NCBI RefSeq assembly: GCF_001696455.1
Contig: NZ_MAUJ01000001.1
Coordinates: 1,054,001-1,118,000, forward strand
DNA length: 64,000 nucleotides
Source: Pseudoalteromonas luteoviolacea
GTDB lineage: Bacteria > Pseudomonadota > Gammaproteobacteria > Enterobacterales > Alteromonadaceae
Direction: 5' to 3'
Shown here in pieces: positions 8,606 through 17,951 of this stretch (its first letter is position 1; every line of letters starts with the position of its first letter). Below the pieces are notes generated by a model. That model saw only the letters and a list, made by a program, of their open reading frames with translations. It searched no databases and was not told the origin of the DNA. Both the position numbers and the translations under genes were made by a program.

Positions 8606-10240
8606 CTAATCTAATTTAAACCCACCGACAGCTTGCCTTAATCTATCCGCGCTGGCCATTGCTTGGTCTGCAACAGATTCGTTTTCAACGGCAGTGTCAA
8701 AGTTTTCGCGAGTTCCCTCAGACATACGTGTCAGATTGCTGCTGATATCGTCTGTCACCTTACTCTGCTCTTCTGTTGCTGTTGCTGTTTGCAAAGCCAT
8801 ATCAGACACCCGTTGAGACGCAGTCGCTATTTGGCCTAACGACTCTAGCGTTTGTGCGGAACAATCCACCGTAGATTGTGTAGAGTCATTGCCTTTTTCG
8901 ATTGAGGTAACCGCTTGCCCAACACCCTGCTGTAAATTTGCGATCATCTCTTGGATGTTTTCTGTGGACTGCTGCGTTTTGCTGGCAAGTGTTCTCACTT
9001 CATCTGCCACAACGGCAAACCCTCGGCCCTGCTCACCCGCTCTCGCAGCTTCAATAGCTGCATTGAGCGCTAACAAGTTAGTTTGCTCTGCTATGCCGCG
9101 TATCACATCAAGCACTGAAGTAATATTGGTAGAATCTTCAGACACTTTAGATATCGTTTGAGAGGCGGTTGCGATAATCTCCGAGAGCTGATTGATCTCT
9201 GTAACAGTTTTATTGGTGACTTTTGTACCTTCATCGGTCAGTTGATTCACATCTGCAAGATCCTGCGCCGTTGAACTCGCATTTTCAGCAACTTCCTTAA
9301 TCGCATAAGACATCTCATTCACTGCGGTTACAATGACCTCAATCGCCTGCAGTTGATTAGAGCAAGTGTCATGAATGCTTTTCGAGCCTTTCTCTAAAGC
9401 TTCCACACCATTGGTAACAGCCACTGTCTCATCAACAATCGTGCGAATTAACTCGGACAAACCAGCAACAAAGTTGTCAAACTCCCTAGCTACATCACCC
9501 AATTCATCTTCACGTGTCGAGTTGATTCGTTTCGTCAAATCACCATCACCTTTGCTCATATCTCGCAATTGGTAAACGAGGTCATTAAGTGCATTAGCCA
9601 TTTTCTTCGGAGCAATCATGCCGATGGCGATGATCATACCAATCACAATGGCACTGAAAATCAGGATCACAGTTAACGTACTATTCACCTCACTGATGGA
9701 CTCTGAACTAACGCGACCACTAATGTTATCAGCCGCCTCACCGGCCACATTGAAGTAGTCTCTAAGCGCATTAAAACTTTGACTCGCAGCACCTTCACTT
9801 TGCTCAATAGCAGCGCCACGCTCACCCTGACGAATAAGGTCGAAGACTTTTTGTGAGTCACTTAACCAAGCTCGATATTGGCTATCAAATCCGCTTAATG
9901 GTGCGAGCGCACTGGGGTATTCTGCCATGAGACTCCGGTACCTATTCATCCGATCTAACGCTTGCTGCGCGTTTTCTTGATAATCTGCATATAGCTTTTG
10001 ATAACCTGCTTGTAAGTCCGTTATATACAAAACATGTTGTTCAGCAGATAGTGCTTGATACAAGTCTCTGTCAGCATTGATAACAGCTGAAATAGCTGGG
10101 TTAAACTTATTGCCCACTTCATCCAAACTTTGTTCGGTCTTACTAATAAGATATAAATTTATTAAGACAACAACGACAAAAAACACAGAAATCGCAATGA
10201 AGAGAAGTGAATATTTTACTTGGAGGCTTTTCAGGTTCAT
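8606..10240 (-). CDS. Methyl-accepting chemotaxis protein with four-helix sensor domain
   Basis: Inner-membrane chemoreceptor of 544 residues. TM1 is at about 11-31, followed by a periplasmic helical-bundle sensor of about 155 residues rich in Ala, Gln and Tyr, TM2 at about 188-210, a HAMP domain, and a cytoplasmic signalling domain whose hairpin tip contains the invariant [20 protein letters not shown] stretch. The last residues (AVGGFKLD) lack the pentapeptide that tethers CheR. The ligand is unknown. A 10-base inverted repeat lies immediately upstream of the start. Confidence 0.93.
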   Translation of the reverse strand: MNLKSLQVKYSLLFIAISVFFVVVVLINLYLISKTEQSLDEVGNKFNPAISAVINADRDLYQALSAEQHVLYITDLQAGYQKLYADYQENAQQALDRMNRYRSLMAEYPSALAPLSGFDSQYRAWLSDSQKVFDLIRQGERGAAIEQSEGAASQSFNALRDYFNVAGEAADNISGRVSSESISEVNSTLTVILIFSAIVIGMIIAIGMIAPKKMANALNDLVYQLRDMSKGDGDLTKRINSTREDELGDVAREFDNFVAGLSELIRTIVDETVAVTNGVEALEKGSKSIHDTCSNQLQAIEVIVTAVNEMSYAIKEVAENASSTAQDLADVNQLTDEGTKVTNKTVTEINQLSEIIATASQTISKVSEDSTNITSVLDVIRGIAEQTNLLALNAAIEAARAGEQGRGFAVVADEVRTLASKTQQSTENIQEMIANLQQGVGQAVTSIEKGNDSTQSTVDCSAQTLESLGQIATASQRVSDMALQTATATEEQSKVTDDISSNLTRMSEGTRENFDTAVENESVADQAMASADRLRQAVGGFKLD

Positions 10241-10644
10241 AAATGGCCACTATTTGTATGGTACCTCATACAAATATAGTAAGTAATACTTACTTTTCAG
10301 CTTTGATATGTACAGCGCTTTAAAGAATTTGGTCGCACAGTTTCTGAGTCTGAAATGCAAGAGACCAATGTGGAGACAATCATGCTATTTTAAAAACTGG
10401 TTATTTTATTTGTGCCCGCTGAAACAACGGCTCCAACTTACAACTCCTTATTCGATTCAATTATTTAGAACTAGAATTTTGCTTTGTCATAATTGATTGA
10501 ACCACTACGCATTTCCTATAAGGGGATCGGTGGCCCATTGCCACCAAGTTAAGAAAATTAATACCACTCTATCTGAGAGCCTAATTAAGATACGTGTAAG
10601 TGCAATTTCATTACCGCTTGGTAATCACTCTTTTGCAACGTCGC
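10241..10644. other. Non-coding gap with an inverted repeat and a possible gene remnant
   Basis: Next to the chemoreceptor start lies the perfect inverted repeat TATTTGTATG / CATACAAATA (10251-10276). From 10307 to 10468 one plus-strand frame reads like protein (FKEFGRTVSESEMQETNVE, then a TAA, then LFVPAETTAPTYNSLFDS), but it has no start codon and one internal stop. Short hairpins occur at 10529-10545 and 10610-10625. No intact gene is supported. Confidence 0.4.
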
Positions 10645-11259
10645 CTAAAACTCAAGCCCTAACTTATTAAGCGCCATTTCACATTGCCCTGCATCTTCAA
10701 ATTGAATTGCTTCAATGCCCATCGCTTTTGCCCCCGCTACATTGTGGGGCATATCGTCAATAAATACGGTTTCATTTGCATTTAGGCTGAATTGTGTCAG
10801 CAACGCATCATAGATAGCGGGTTGAGGTTTGAGCAAGCCCAAATCTGCCGACACAATCGCACCTTCAAATAATGGCCAAAATTGATAGGTTTCCTTTAAA
10901 TAGTCAACAATTTCATGGACATTATCCGTGAGTGCATAGACTCGATAGCCTGCTTTTTTGACTCGCTTAATCAAAGCCTCTGTATTGTACACAGGGATCA
11001 ATGAATGCTTGATGTAATGGAACAAGCGTTCGCAATCTTGCTGGCTCAAGCCAAGCTCCTTTTGATACCTCAATTTTGTCTCTTGCTCGGTCATTAAACC
11101 TTTGTTTAAATCCAACCAAATATCTGAGTGAAACACCTTTTCAATTAGCCCATCCTTAGGGCATGTCTTCCCAAAGGTCATACTTATAATGTCTTCTGGG
11201 GACCATCGAACTACCACATTTCCTATATCAAATACAACATTTTTAATGGTGGTTTCCAT
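10645..11259 (-). CDS. HAD-family hydrolase (HAD-IA, YihX-like phosphatase)
   Basis: A 204-residue cytosolic haloacid dehalogenase-type phosphatase. Motif I is VFDIGNVVVRW with nucleophile D11; the DxGN form is shared with YihX, a glucose-1-phosphate phosphatase. A helical cap follows, motif II is ALTDN, Lys of motif III lies in GLLKPQP, and motif IV is IDDMPHNVAGAKAMG. The natural substrate cannot be told from sequence. Single-gene unit. Confidence 0.87.
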   Translation of the reverse strand: METTIKNVVFDIGNVVVRWSPEDIISMTFGKTCPKDGLIEKVFHSDIWLDLNKGLMTEQETKLRYQKELGLSQQDCERLFHYIKHSLIPVYNTEALIKRVKKAGYRVYALTDNVHEIVDYLKETYQFWPLFEGAIVSADLGLLKPQPAIYDALLTQFSLNANETVFIDDMPHNVAGAKAMGIEAIQFEDAGQCEMALNKLGLEF

Positions 11260-11433
11260 ATAACTTCCTTTTTAGTAATTGGCGCAAATAGGCTTAAAAA
11301 GATACTACTGTACACACTTTAATCGTGCTACGGGAAATAAGTATTACAATGTAAAATCTGTAAGGTATGTTGAGATAGCAATTGCCAGATTTGGTTAGAT
11401 GACGTTTATTCTAGAGCTGGGTCATATTTTATA

Positions 11434-11453
11434 GTAGGCCAACTAAGGCCTAC
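11434..11453 (-). terminator. Hairpin downstream of the peptide gene
   Basis: GTAGGCC and GGCCTAC pair around a six-base loop, 36 bases after the stop of the small peptide gene. The minus-strand flank is AT-rich but has no T run, so this is a tentative terminator. Confidence 0.35.
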
Positions 11454-11488
11454 AACAAGGGTTAAGGACTGCTAGAGTGTGGGGGATA

Positions 11489-11659
11489 TTAGCAGTTATC
11501 TGAATAGCACTGCCAAGAAACAGGACACTTAACAGTTGGTAAGCAGCCCAGAGAATCAAGGCCTTGACCACCACCGATCTGAGGCGTTTGCTGCGGGTTA
11601 AGCGCTTTGTTTGAAGTGCTTAAGTTTTTGACTTTCTTTTTACTAAGTTTAAGTAACAT
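11489..11659 (-). CDS. Candidate RiPP precursor peptide (56 aa, four-cysteine C-terminus)
   Basis: A 56-residue peptide. The N-terminal part is a Lys-rich, cysteine-free leader (MLLKLSKKKVKNLSTSNKAL), followed by the sequence TPQIGGG at 25-31, which resembles a double-glycine-type leader boundary. The C-terminal 25 residues hold four Cys (C39, C45, C51, C56) plus Ser and Thr, as expected of a modified or disulfide-bonded core. AAAGGA lies eight bases upstream of the ATG, a strong ribosome site. No modification enzyme, peptidase or ABC exporter is encoded nearby, so this would be an orphan precursor. The class is uncertain; the leader resembles small peptides seen in other Pseudoalteromonas genomes that are often labelled lanthipeptide-like. 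Confidence 0.62.
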   Translation of the reverse strand: MLLKLSKKKVKNLSTSNKALNPQQTPQIGGGQGLDSLGCLPTVKCPVSWQCYSDNC

Positions 11660-12103
11660 ATTAATTTCCTTTGGTTAGTTACATTCAACGCGCTCACAAT
11701 ATCAGGTTTATATATTCAATCAAGATCTTTTTATTGGATTTTTTATTTAAATCAACATGAGATTAAGAATCATACAACCTTTTAAATTCGATTAATCGAC
11801 ATTAAAATACTTATGAATGTATTCATTTTGAGCACATTTAACAATCTCTTATCTTAAACTGGAATAATTTACCAACTGGAAGTGCCGGCCCTTGCATAAA
11901 GATGAATACTTTTTGATGAGGATAAAGCGATAAATTTTTTCGCTAATCTGTTATTCGTTGGGGCTTTATCAAGAGTTTTGCCGTTGAGAAGTCGACGTAC
12001 CTTTGAACAGAAATCGGATATCGCAGAAAAACTGGGGAAAAAAAGTCGTTTTAAAGGTGGTGGATACTTGGTTTTATTAGTAGATTGTGAGGTGCAAGGA
12101 GTA
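11660..12103. other. AT-rich gap, probable promoter of the peptide gene
   Basis: Strongly AT-rich from 11690 to 11870. From 11906 to 12130 a plus-strand frame of 75 codons is open (including GKKSRFKGGGYLVLLVDCEV) but begins after a stop with no start codon or ribosome site, so it is not called as a gene. It may be the relic of one. Confidence 0.4.
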
Positions 12104-12136
12104 AAATTACAGGGCATGACTCATGCCCTGTAATTT
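12104..12136 (-). terminator. Terminator of the hut operon
   Basis: A 16-base perfect inverted repeat (AAATTACAGGGCATGA with TCATGCCCTGTAATTT) around one base, nine bases after the hutU stop. The AT-rich end supplies a short T tract on the minus strand. Confidence 0.75.
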
Positions 12137-12144
12137 CGTCAGGA

Positions 12145-14145
12145 TTAGAGAGATAAACCGTTTAATAGCTCATCGTCTACATTGTTTGCCAATGTGACCT
12201 TTAACTTAGGTGTTCTTTCCATCTCACGTTTGATTGCGAAATTGGCTTCTTCGTTACGTGCCCAACTACGACGTGCAATACCATTGTTGACATCAAACAA
12301 TAACATTGACTTCAAACGGCGCTCAGCATCACTTGAACCATCAAGCAGCATACCAAAACCGCCGTTGATTACTTCACCCCAGCCAACACCACCACCATTA
12401 TGAATAGACACCCAAGTCGCGCCGCGGAAGCTATCACCAATTACGTTGTGGATAGCCATGTCTGCGGTGAAGCGGCTACCATCATAAATGTTAGACGTTT
12501 CACGGAATGGTGAATCCGTACCACTCACATCATGGTGGTCACGACCTAAAACTACCGGCCCGATTTCACCGCGTTCAATGGCATCGTTGAAGGCTTTCGC
12601 AATTTTCATACGCCCTTCTGCATCTGCATATAAAATACGTGCTTGAGATCCAACAACGAGCTTATTTTGCTTCGCATCATTGATCCATGTGATGTTATCT
12701 TGCATCTGCTGCTGAATTTCTTCAGGTGACTCAGCCATGATTTCTTCAAGTACTTTTGCAGCAATTGCATCCGTTTTATCTAGGTCTTCAGGTTTGCCAG
12801 ATGTACACACCCAACGGAATGGACCAAAGCCATAGTCAAAACACATCGGGCCTAAAATATCCTGAACATAAGACGGATATTTAAAGTCGATACCATTTGC
12901 GGCCATCACATCGCCACCAGCACGGGATGATTCAAGTAAGAATGCATTACCGTAGTCAAAGAAGTAAGTACCCTTGGCAGTATGCTTATTGACAGCATCT
13001 GCATGACGCTTAAGCGTTGCTTGTACTTTTTCTTTGAAGACTTCTGGCTCTTCACGAATTAGACGATTTGATTCTTCGTAGCTGATGTCAACTGGGTAAT
13101 AACCGCCTGACCAAGGATTGTGTAATGATGTTTGGTCAGAGCCTAGGTGGATGAAGATATCTTCTTCTAAAAATGATTCCCACACATCAACGACATTACC
13201 AATAAACGCGATCGACACCACTTCTTCGCCAGCTTGTGCTTTTTTAACACGCGCAACTAAGTCAGGCATGTTGTCAACCAGCTCATCAACCCAACCTTGC
13301 TCATGACGCTTAATCGCCGCTTTAGGGTTTACCTCTGCACATACCGTAATACAGTTAGCAATATTACCTGCTTTAGGTTGAGCACCGCTCATGCCACCAA
13401 GACCAGCTGTTAAGAAAATCTTACCTTTTGGACTTTCGCCTTTCTCAAGCACTTTACGGAATGCGTTCATAACGGTAATTGTCGTGCCATGTACAATGCC
13501 CTGAGGCCCAATGTACATGAAAGAACCCGCCGTCATTTGACCATATTGAGTTACGCCAAGTGCGTTGAACTTTTCCCAATCGTCTGGCTGAGAGTAGTTC
13601 GGGATCATCATACCATTTGTAACAACTACACGTGGTGCATCTTTTGACGATGGGAATAACCCCATTGGATGACCTGAGTACATGTGAAGCGTTTGATCTT
13701 CTTCCATTTCGCTCAGATATTTCATCGCTAATAAGTACTGCGCCCAGTTTTGGAATACCGCGCCGTTACCACCATAAGTGATAAGCTCTTCTGGGTGCTG
13801 TGCAACTGCTGGGTCTAAGTTATTGTCAATCATTAACATGATTGCCGCAGCTTGCTCACATTTAGCTGGGTAGTCTGAGATTGAACGCGCTTTAAGCTCA
13901 TAGTTAGGCTTAAAACGATACATATAAATACGACCAAAGTCTTTGAGCTCTCGTGCAAACTCAACTGCAAGCTCTTTGTGCCACGCTTTTGGGAAGTAAC
14001 GCAGTGCGTTTCTGATTGCTAGCTGCTTTTCATCAGCGCTTAAAATATCTTTACGCTTTGGCGCACGGTTTGCCCCTGCCGGATATGGCTTTGCTTCAGG
14101 TAATTCGCTAGGGATCCCCTGCTTTATTTGTTCTTGAAAATTCAT
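12145..14145 (-). CDS. hutU: Urocanate hydratase (long form)
   Basis: Second enzyme of histidine breakdown: converts urocanate to imidazolone propionate with NAD+ as a tightly bound electrophile. Family sequences recognised include YGGNGAVFQNWAQY, GQMTAGSFMYIGPQG, TAGLGGMSGAQPKA and the C-terminal GGVGWGE segment. At 666 residues it is about 110 longer than the well-known 555-residue Pseudomonas enzyme and is closer in size to the long form found in animals and some bacteria. It is 11 bases downstream of hutH on the same strand. hutI and hutG are not in this window. Confidence 0.95.
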   Translation of the reverse strand: MNFQEQIKQGIPSELPEAKPYPAGANRAPKRKDILSADEKQLAIRNALRYFPKAWHKELAVEFARELKDFGRIYMYRFKPNYELKARSISDYPAKCEQAAAIMLMIDNNLDPAVAQHPEELITYGGNGAVFQNWAQYLLAMKYLSEMEEDQTLHMYSGHPMGLFPSSKDAPRVVVTNGMMIPNYSQPDDWEKFNALGVTQYGQMTAGSFMYIGPQGIVHGTTITVMNAFRKVLEKGESPKGKIFLTAGLGGMSGAQPKAGNIANCITVCAEVNPKAAIKRHEQGWVDELVDNMPDLVARVKKAQAGEEVVSIAFIGNVVDVWESFLEEDIFIHLGSDQTSLHNPWSGGYYPVDISYEESNRLIREEPEVFKEKVQATLKRHADAVNKHTAKGTYFFDYGNAFLLESSRAGGDVMAANGIDFKYPSYVQDILGPMCFDYGFGPFRWVCTSGKPEDLDKTDAIAAKVLEEIMAESPEEIQQQMQDNITWINDAKQNKLVVGSQARILYADAEGRMKIAKAFNDAIERGEIGPVVLGRDHHDVSGTDSPFRETSNIYDGSRFTADMAIHNVIGDSFRGATWVSIHNGGGVGWGEVINGGFGMLLDGSSDAERRLKSMLLFDVNNGIARRSWARNEEANFAIKREMERTPKLKVTLANNVDDELLNGLSL

Positions 14146-14156
14146 GTCGGATTTCC

Positions 14157-15659
14157 TTAGTTCACTGTAACCGTAAATGCTTGTGACTTAACAAACTCAA
14201 CCATAGCATCGATGTCTGGCTTAAGTAGTCTGTCTTCTTCAAGTTTCGCGACCTTTGTACGGATCAAGGCATGATTCTGTTCAATAATATCTGAACATGT
14301 ATTCGGACGTCTAAAATCAACAGCTTGCGCTGCATACATCAACTCAATAGCAAAAATCTTTTCAAGGTTACCCAAGATTTGATTGAATTTACGACCTGAA
14401 ATACTCCCCATTGATACGTGGTCTTCCTGGCCCATCGACGTCGGTACACTGTCAGCAGATGGCGGGAAGCATAGTGATTTGTTCTCTGTTACCAAAGCCG
14501 CAGTCGTATACTGAGGGATCATCATACCTGAGTTTAGACCACCAGACGTGGTGAGCAATCGAGGTAGTCCGTGTAAGCCTTCAAGTAGTAAATAACAGCG
14601 ACGGTCTGAGATATTACCAAGCTCTGCTGCTGCAATTGATGCGTAATCAAGTACCATAGCTAAAGGCTGACCATGGAAGCTACCACCAGAGATGGCTTCT
14701 TCTTCACTGATCACAATTGGGTTATCTGTCACAGAGTTCATCTCTGTCTCAGCAAGCTCTTTTAAGTGGTTATATGCGTTACGAGACGCACCGTGCACCT
14801 GAGGAATACATCTTAATGAATATGGGTCTTGAACGCGATCGCACTCTTCATGATCTGCCATGTTCTGTGAATCTTTGAATAAATGACGCATGCGTTTTGC
14901 AACTGCAATGTTACCTTCAAATGCACGAATAGAATGCAGTTCTTCACGGAACGGTTGCTCGCTGCCCTGCATGCCTTCAATACTCATAGCGCCTGCAACA
15001 TCAGCAAGATCTAGTAGGTAGCGCATTTTGGTCAAGCCAGTAATAGCGTGAGATAAAATAAACTGAGTACCATTAATAAGCGCAAGGCCTTCTTTCGAGT
15101 CTAGGTCCATTGCTTCTAGGTTATTGTCTGCAAGTACTTTAGCCGCAGGTTGTATTTCTTCACCTACCCAAAATTCACCTTCACCCAGTAGTGGTAAGAA
15201 CAAATGAGACAGTGGCGCAAGATCACCAGATGCACCTACAGAGCCTTGCTCTGGCACAACAGGAATAATGTCTAACTCAATAAACTTAAGCATACGATTA
15301 ACCACTTCAAGGCGAATACCTGAAAAGCCTTGGCTTAATGCGTGTACTTTAGTGATAAGCATCAGCTTAGAGATAGACTTGGCGATTGGGTTACCAACAC
15401 CTACAGCATGCGTGATAAGTAGGTTTTTCTGTAGTAACTTGGTTTCTTCAGGAGAAACTTGTGTATCACACAACGGGCCAAAACCAGTATTAATACCATA
15501 CACTGCTTTATCAGACGCAGCCATTTTGTCTACACGTTGACGGCTCTTGTTAATTTTATCTAAAGCTTCCTGACAAAGCTCCGCTTTAATACTGCCATCG
15601 GCAATGCCGTTTACAATATCAAGGTTCAGACGATCAACACCATATCTAAACGTCATCAT
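14157..15659 (-). CDS. hutH: Histidine ammonia-lyase
   Basis: First enzyme of histidine catabolism, eliminating ammonia from L-histidine to give urocanate; soluble homotetramer. The MIO cofactor forms from A143-S144-G145 in GSVGASGDLAPLSH, matching the known position in Pseudomonas. Other family signatures are YGINTGFG near 54 and QEDHVSMG near 415. The length (500) is normal. First gene of the hutH-hutU operon, divergent from a LysR regulator. Confidence 0.97.
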   Translation of the reverse strand: MMTFRYGVDRLNLDIVNGIADGSIKAELCQEALDKINKSRQRVDKMAASDKAVYGINTGFGPLCDTQVSPEETKLLQKNLLITHAVGVGNPIAKSISKLMLITKVHALSQGFSGIRLEVVNRMLKFIELDIIPVVPEQGSVGASGDLAPLSHLFLPLLGEGEFWVGEEIQPAAKVLADNNLEAMDLDSKEGLALINGTQFILSHAITGLTKMRYLLDLADVAGAMSIEGMQGSEQPFREELHSIRAFEGNIAVAKRMRHLFKDSQNMADHEECDRVQDPYSLRCIPQVHGASRNAYNHLKELAETEMNSVTDNPIVISEEEAISGGSFHGQPLAMVLDYASIAAAELGNISDRRCYLLLEGLHGLPRLLTTSGGLNSGMMIPQYTTAALVTENKSLCFPPSADSVPTSMGQEDHVSMGSISGRKFNQILGNLEKIFAIELMYAAQAVDFRRPNTCSDIIEQNHALIRTKVAKLEEDRLLKPDIDAMVEFVKSQAFTVTVN

Positions 15660-15792
15660 ATTCTCCTAAATACTTGTGCTTCTTTAGCAACCATGTGCTT
15701 TGATGACGCAATGTTAGCTTGCCGTAGATGTTTTATAAATGCATAATAATCGTAATTCATTCCAGATTTATCAAACTTAAAAGTCTGACGGA

Positions 15793-15827
15793 TGAACACC
15801 GAAACTTTGTTGCACAAATGGTGTTCA
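15793..15827. promoter_or_regulatory. Nested dyad in the hutH-lysR intergenic region
   Basis: TGAACACC and GGTGTTCA form a perfect 8-base inverted repeat separated by 19 bases; inside it lies a second dyad, TTTGT-tgc-ACAAA. It sits 45 bases before the lysR start and 133 bases before hutH, the expected place for an operator acting on both. Binding by the LysR protein is inferred. Confidence 0.5.
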
Positions 15828-15872
15828 ATTGTCTGAAAAATAAAGTGGTAACCAATTTAAAAGGCTAGATAA

Positions 15873-16781
15873 GTGCAAGTTCATGACGTTGATTTACGAC
15901 TACTCAGAATTTTTGTTGCCATCGTTGAGTGCGGTGGACTCTCCGCAGCAGAGTCTAGGCTTAATATTGGCCGCTCGACTATTAGCTCACATCTCTCGGA
16001 TCTCGAAGTTAGACTGGGCATCAAACTTTGCAAGCGCGGTCGAGGTGGCTTCGAATTAACTGAGCCCGGTCGCGTAACTTATCAAGCCTCCTTAGAGTTA
16101 CTGCAACAATGCGAAGCTTTTGCAACCACTGTTGCCAGCTCCAAAAACGAACTTTCTGGACGTGTAACAATAGCAACCATTGATACGATGGTCAGCGATC
16201 CGCGTTGTGGCGTTGCTCGCGCAATTTCTACTTTAAAAGCTAAAGGCGGTAACATTCAATTTGAAATTAATGTTTGTGAAGCAAGAGAAGTCGAAACATC
16301 GGTCATTAATGGCCGTTCCTTAGTAGGTCTCGGTGTCAGTCGTCATCATTTAAGAGGTTTGGATTACTACCCATTACATGACGAAACCAACTTTTTATAC
16401 TGTGCACAAGGCCATCCTTTATTTGACTGTAAAGATTCTGACATTACTAAACTGCTAAAACGAGCGGAAGTCGTCACTAGTAATTACATGCGAGATAAAG
16501 AAACACGAAACGATGGCTTAAACTATCAAAATAGCGGTATTGCGTATCATGATGAAGGGATAGCGCACTTGATTTTATCAGGAGAGTTTATTGGTTACTT
16601 ACCAGAACACTACGCCAGCTATTGGGTTGATAAGGGTTTATTTAAAGCTATTTTACCAAAAAAATATTCTTATAAGATTCCGGTTGTATTGATCACTGCA
16701 AAGAACAGCAGTATGTCACCGCTGGCCAATGCAATTATTGAAGAACTTAAAAGAAGTCATGCTGTTTTACAAAACAGCTAA
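15873..16781 (+). CDS. LysR-family transcriptional regulator, probable hut regulator
   Basis: A 302-residue LysR protein: winged HTH at about 5-65 (VECGGLSAAESRLNIGRSTISSHLSDLE) and a periplasmic-binding-like effector domain from about 90 to 295. It starts with GTG at 15873, with AAGG about eight bases upstream; no earlier in-frame ATG fits the usual LysR N-terminus. It is divergently transcribed from hutH-hutU with an inverted repeat in between, so control of histidine catabolism in response to histidine or urocanate is the simplest reading. This differs from the HutC repressor used in Pseudomonas. Confidence 0.88.
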   Translation: MQVHDVDLRLLRIFVAIVECGGLSAAESRLNIGRSTISSHLSDLEVRLGIKLCKRGRGGFELTEPGRVTYQASLELLQQCEAFATTVASSKNELSGRVTIATIDTMVSDPRCGVARAISTLKAKGGNIQFEINVCEAREVETSVINGRSLVGLGVSRHHLRGLDYYPLHDETNFLYCAQGHPLFDCKDSDITKLLKRAEVVTSNYMRDKETRNDGLNYQNSGIAYHDEGIAHLILSGEFIGYLPEHYASYWVDKGLFKAILPKKYSYKIPVVLITAKNSSMSPLANAIIEELKRSHAVLQNS

Positions 16782-16801
16782 ACTCGTGAATGGATTTTAA
16801 T

Positions 16802-17242
16802 TTAGTCAAAAAACCATGAAAATAGTGCTTCACCCATTGTTAAAGGTAACCAAACTTTAAGTGCTGCACGCCCATTGTGCGAGAATTGCGCTATGTGTGC
16901 TTGTTGAATATTTTTCGATAATTCGTTCATCGGCACTACATAAATACACGGATAATAGCTGTTAATTAGAGATTTTAAAGCAGCATTTTGTATAAAAGAA
17001 ATGCCCTCATCTTGCACTACACCAAACGCCAAATATGAGCAGTAACAGTTCATATACATATTAAAACGATTACTTTCACTTTGAAAAGTGGCGCTATAGT
17101 AGTTTTTTGGGTATTCGAAGCCTTGGATATCCTTGACCTGAACTTTGCCATAGCGCTCTAACATGTAGCAAAGTTCAGTGAATTTCTTAAAGTCGATTGG
17201 CTTAATATTGTACCCCATAAACACTTCAGGCAAGGGTGTCAT
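16802..17242 (-). CDS. Hypothetical protein, no recognised domain
   Basis: A 146-residue protein, aromatic-rich (many Tyr and Phe) with several Cys, no signal peptide and no membrane segment. I do not recognise the family. The start is uncertain: ATG 17242 gives MTPLPEVF, and an internal ATG at 17218 (MGYNIKPIDF) is equally plausible. It converges on the LysR gene and is followed upstream by a GNAT gene in the same direction, but a 64-base gap makes co-transcription only possible. Confidence 0.6.
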   Translation of the reverse strand: MTPLPEVFMGYNIKPIDFKKFTELCYMLERYGKVQVKDIQGFEYPKNYYSATFQSESNRFNMYMNCYCSYLAFGVVQDEGISFIQNAALKSLINSYYPCIYVVPMNELSKNIQQAHIAQFSHNGRAALKVWLPLTMGEALFSWFFD

Positions 17243-17306
17243 ATTTTTTGGCTTTCTTTAACTAATTACTCGTAGCATAAAGCAAATACATAAAAATTTA
17301 AATTAT

Positions 17307-17720
17307 CTATTTAATAACTTGGAATTTTTTGGTCATACCTTGGCTCTTGGGTGCAACTAATCGATACCCTAGTTTCTCGTAAAATAGGGGTTCATCCGCA
17401 ATCATTGAAACATATGAACCTTCAAAGACTGCCGACACTAAGTACGTGTCAATATACTCCATAACCTTTCTACCTAGTCCCATACCTTGATATTCTGGAT
17501 CCACTGCGACATCTACAATTTCAAAGTTACACGCACCATCGCCAACTACCCTACCCATGGCGATTAATGTATTTTGTTCATTTCGAATAGACACACCATA
17601 CAGCGAGTTTTTCAGTCCAATTTGTGCAGCTTCTAACGACTTTCCGGACAACCCAGCTTTTACGCGCATTGCGCAATACTCTTGAGGGGTTGGCACTGTG
17701 AGTTCAATTTTGTGTGTCAT
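17307..17720 (-). CDS. GNAT-family N-acetyltransferase, probably SOS-regulated
   Basis: A 137-residue acetyltransferase that would use acetyl-CoA. The core motif A reads VAVDPEYQGMGLGRKVMEYI at about 73-92, with the QGMGLG pyrophosphate-binding loop, and the C-terminus (FYEKLGYRL) is the usual beta-bulge end. The substrate is unknown. A near-consensus LexA box lies 43 bases before its start, which suggests induction by DNA damage. Confidence 0.87.
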   Translation of the reverse strand: MTHKIELTVPTPQEYCAMRVKAGLSGKSLEAAQIGLKNSLYGVSIRNEQNTLIAMGRVVGDGACNFEIVDVAVDPEYQGMGLGRKVMEYIDTYLVSAVFEGSYVSMIADEPLFYEKLGYRLVAPKSQGMTKKFQVIK

Positions 17721-17762
17721 ACGACGCTCCTTATTAACGTTTCAGAGCATGATACACAAATA

Positions 17763-17778
17763 CTGTATACATATACAG
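17763..17778. promoter_or_regulatory. LexA (SOS) box upstream of the GNAT gene
   Basis: CTGTATACATATACAG has the invariant CTGT-N8-ACAG of gammaproteobacterial LexA sites; the 20-base extended site (TACTGTATACATATACAGTT) differs from the E. coli consensus at only two positions. It lies 43 bases upstream of the GNAT start. Confidence 0.72.
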
Positions 17779-17951
17779 TTATTAATTTATACCACCAAGT
17801 GGACAAAAACGTCTTAATAAATTCTTTATAGACTCAAGGTTAAGCCTATTGGTGTGAATCAATTAAAATTACTAACAGTAAATGCACTAAGTGCTGGTAA
17901 CAAGGTCGTAAGTGGCTCTGTTAACACAGAACCACATTTAAATACAGAAGG

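Noticed and set aside
11906..12133. A 75-codon open plus-strand frame with protein-like composition, ending inside the hut terminator
   Set aside because: It follows a stop directly, has no start codon or ribosome site, and I recognise no family.
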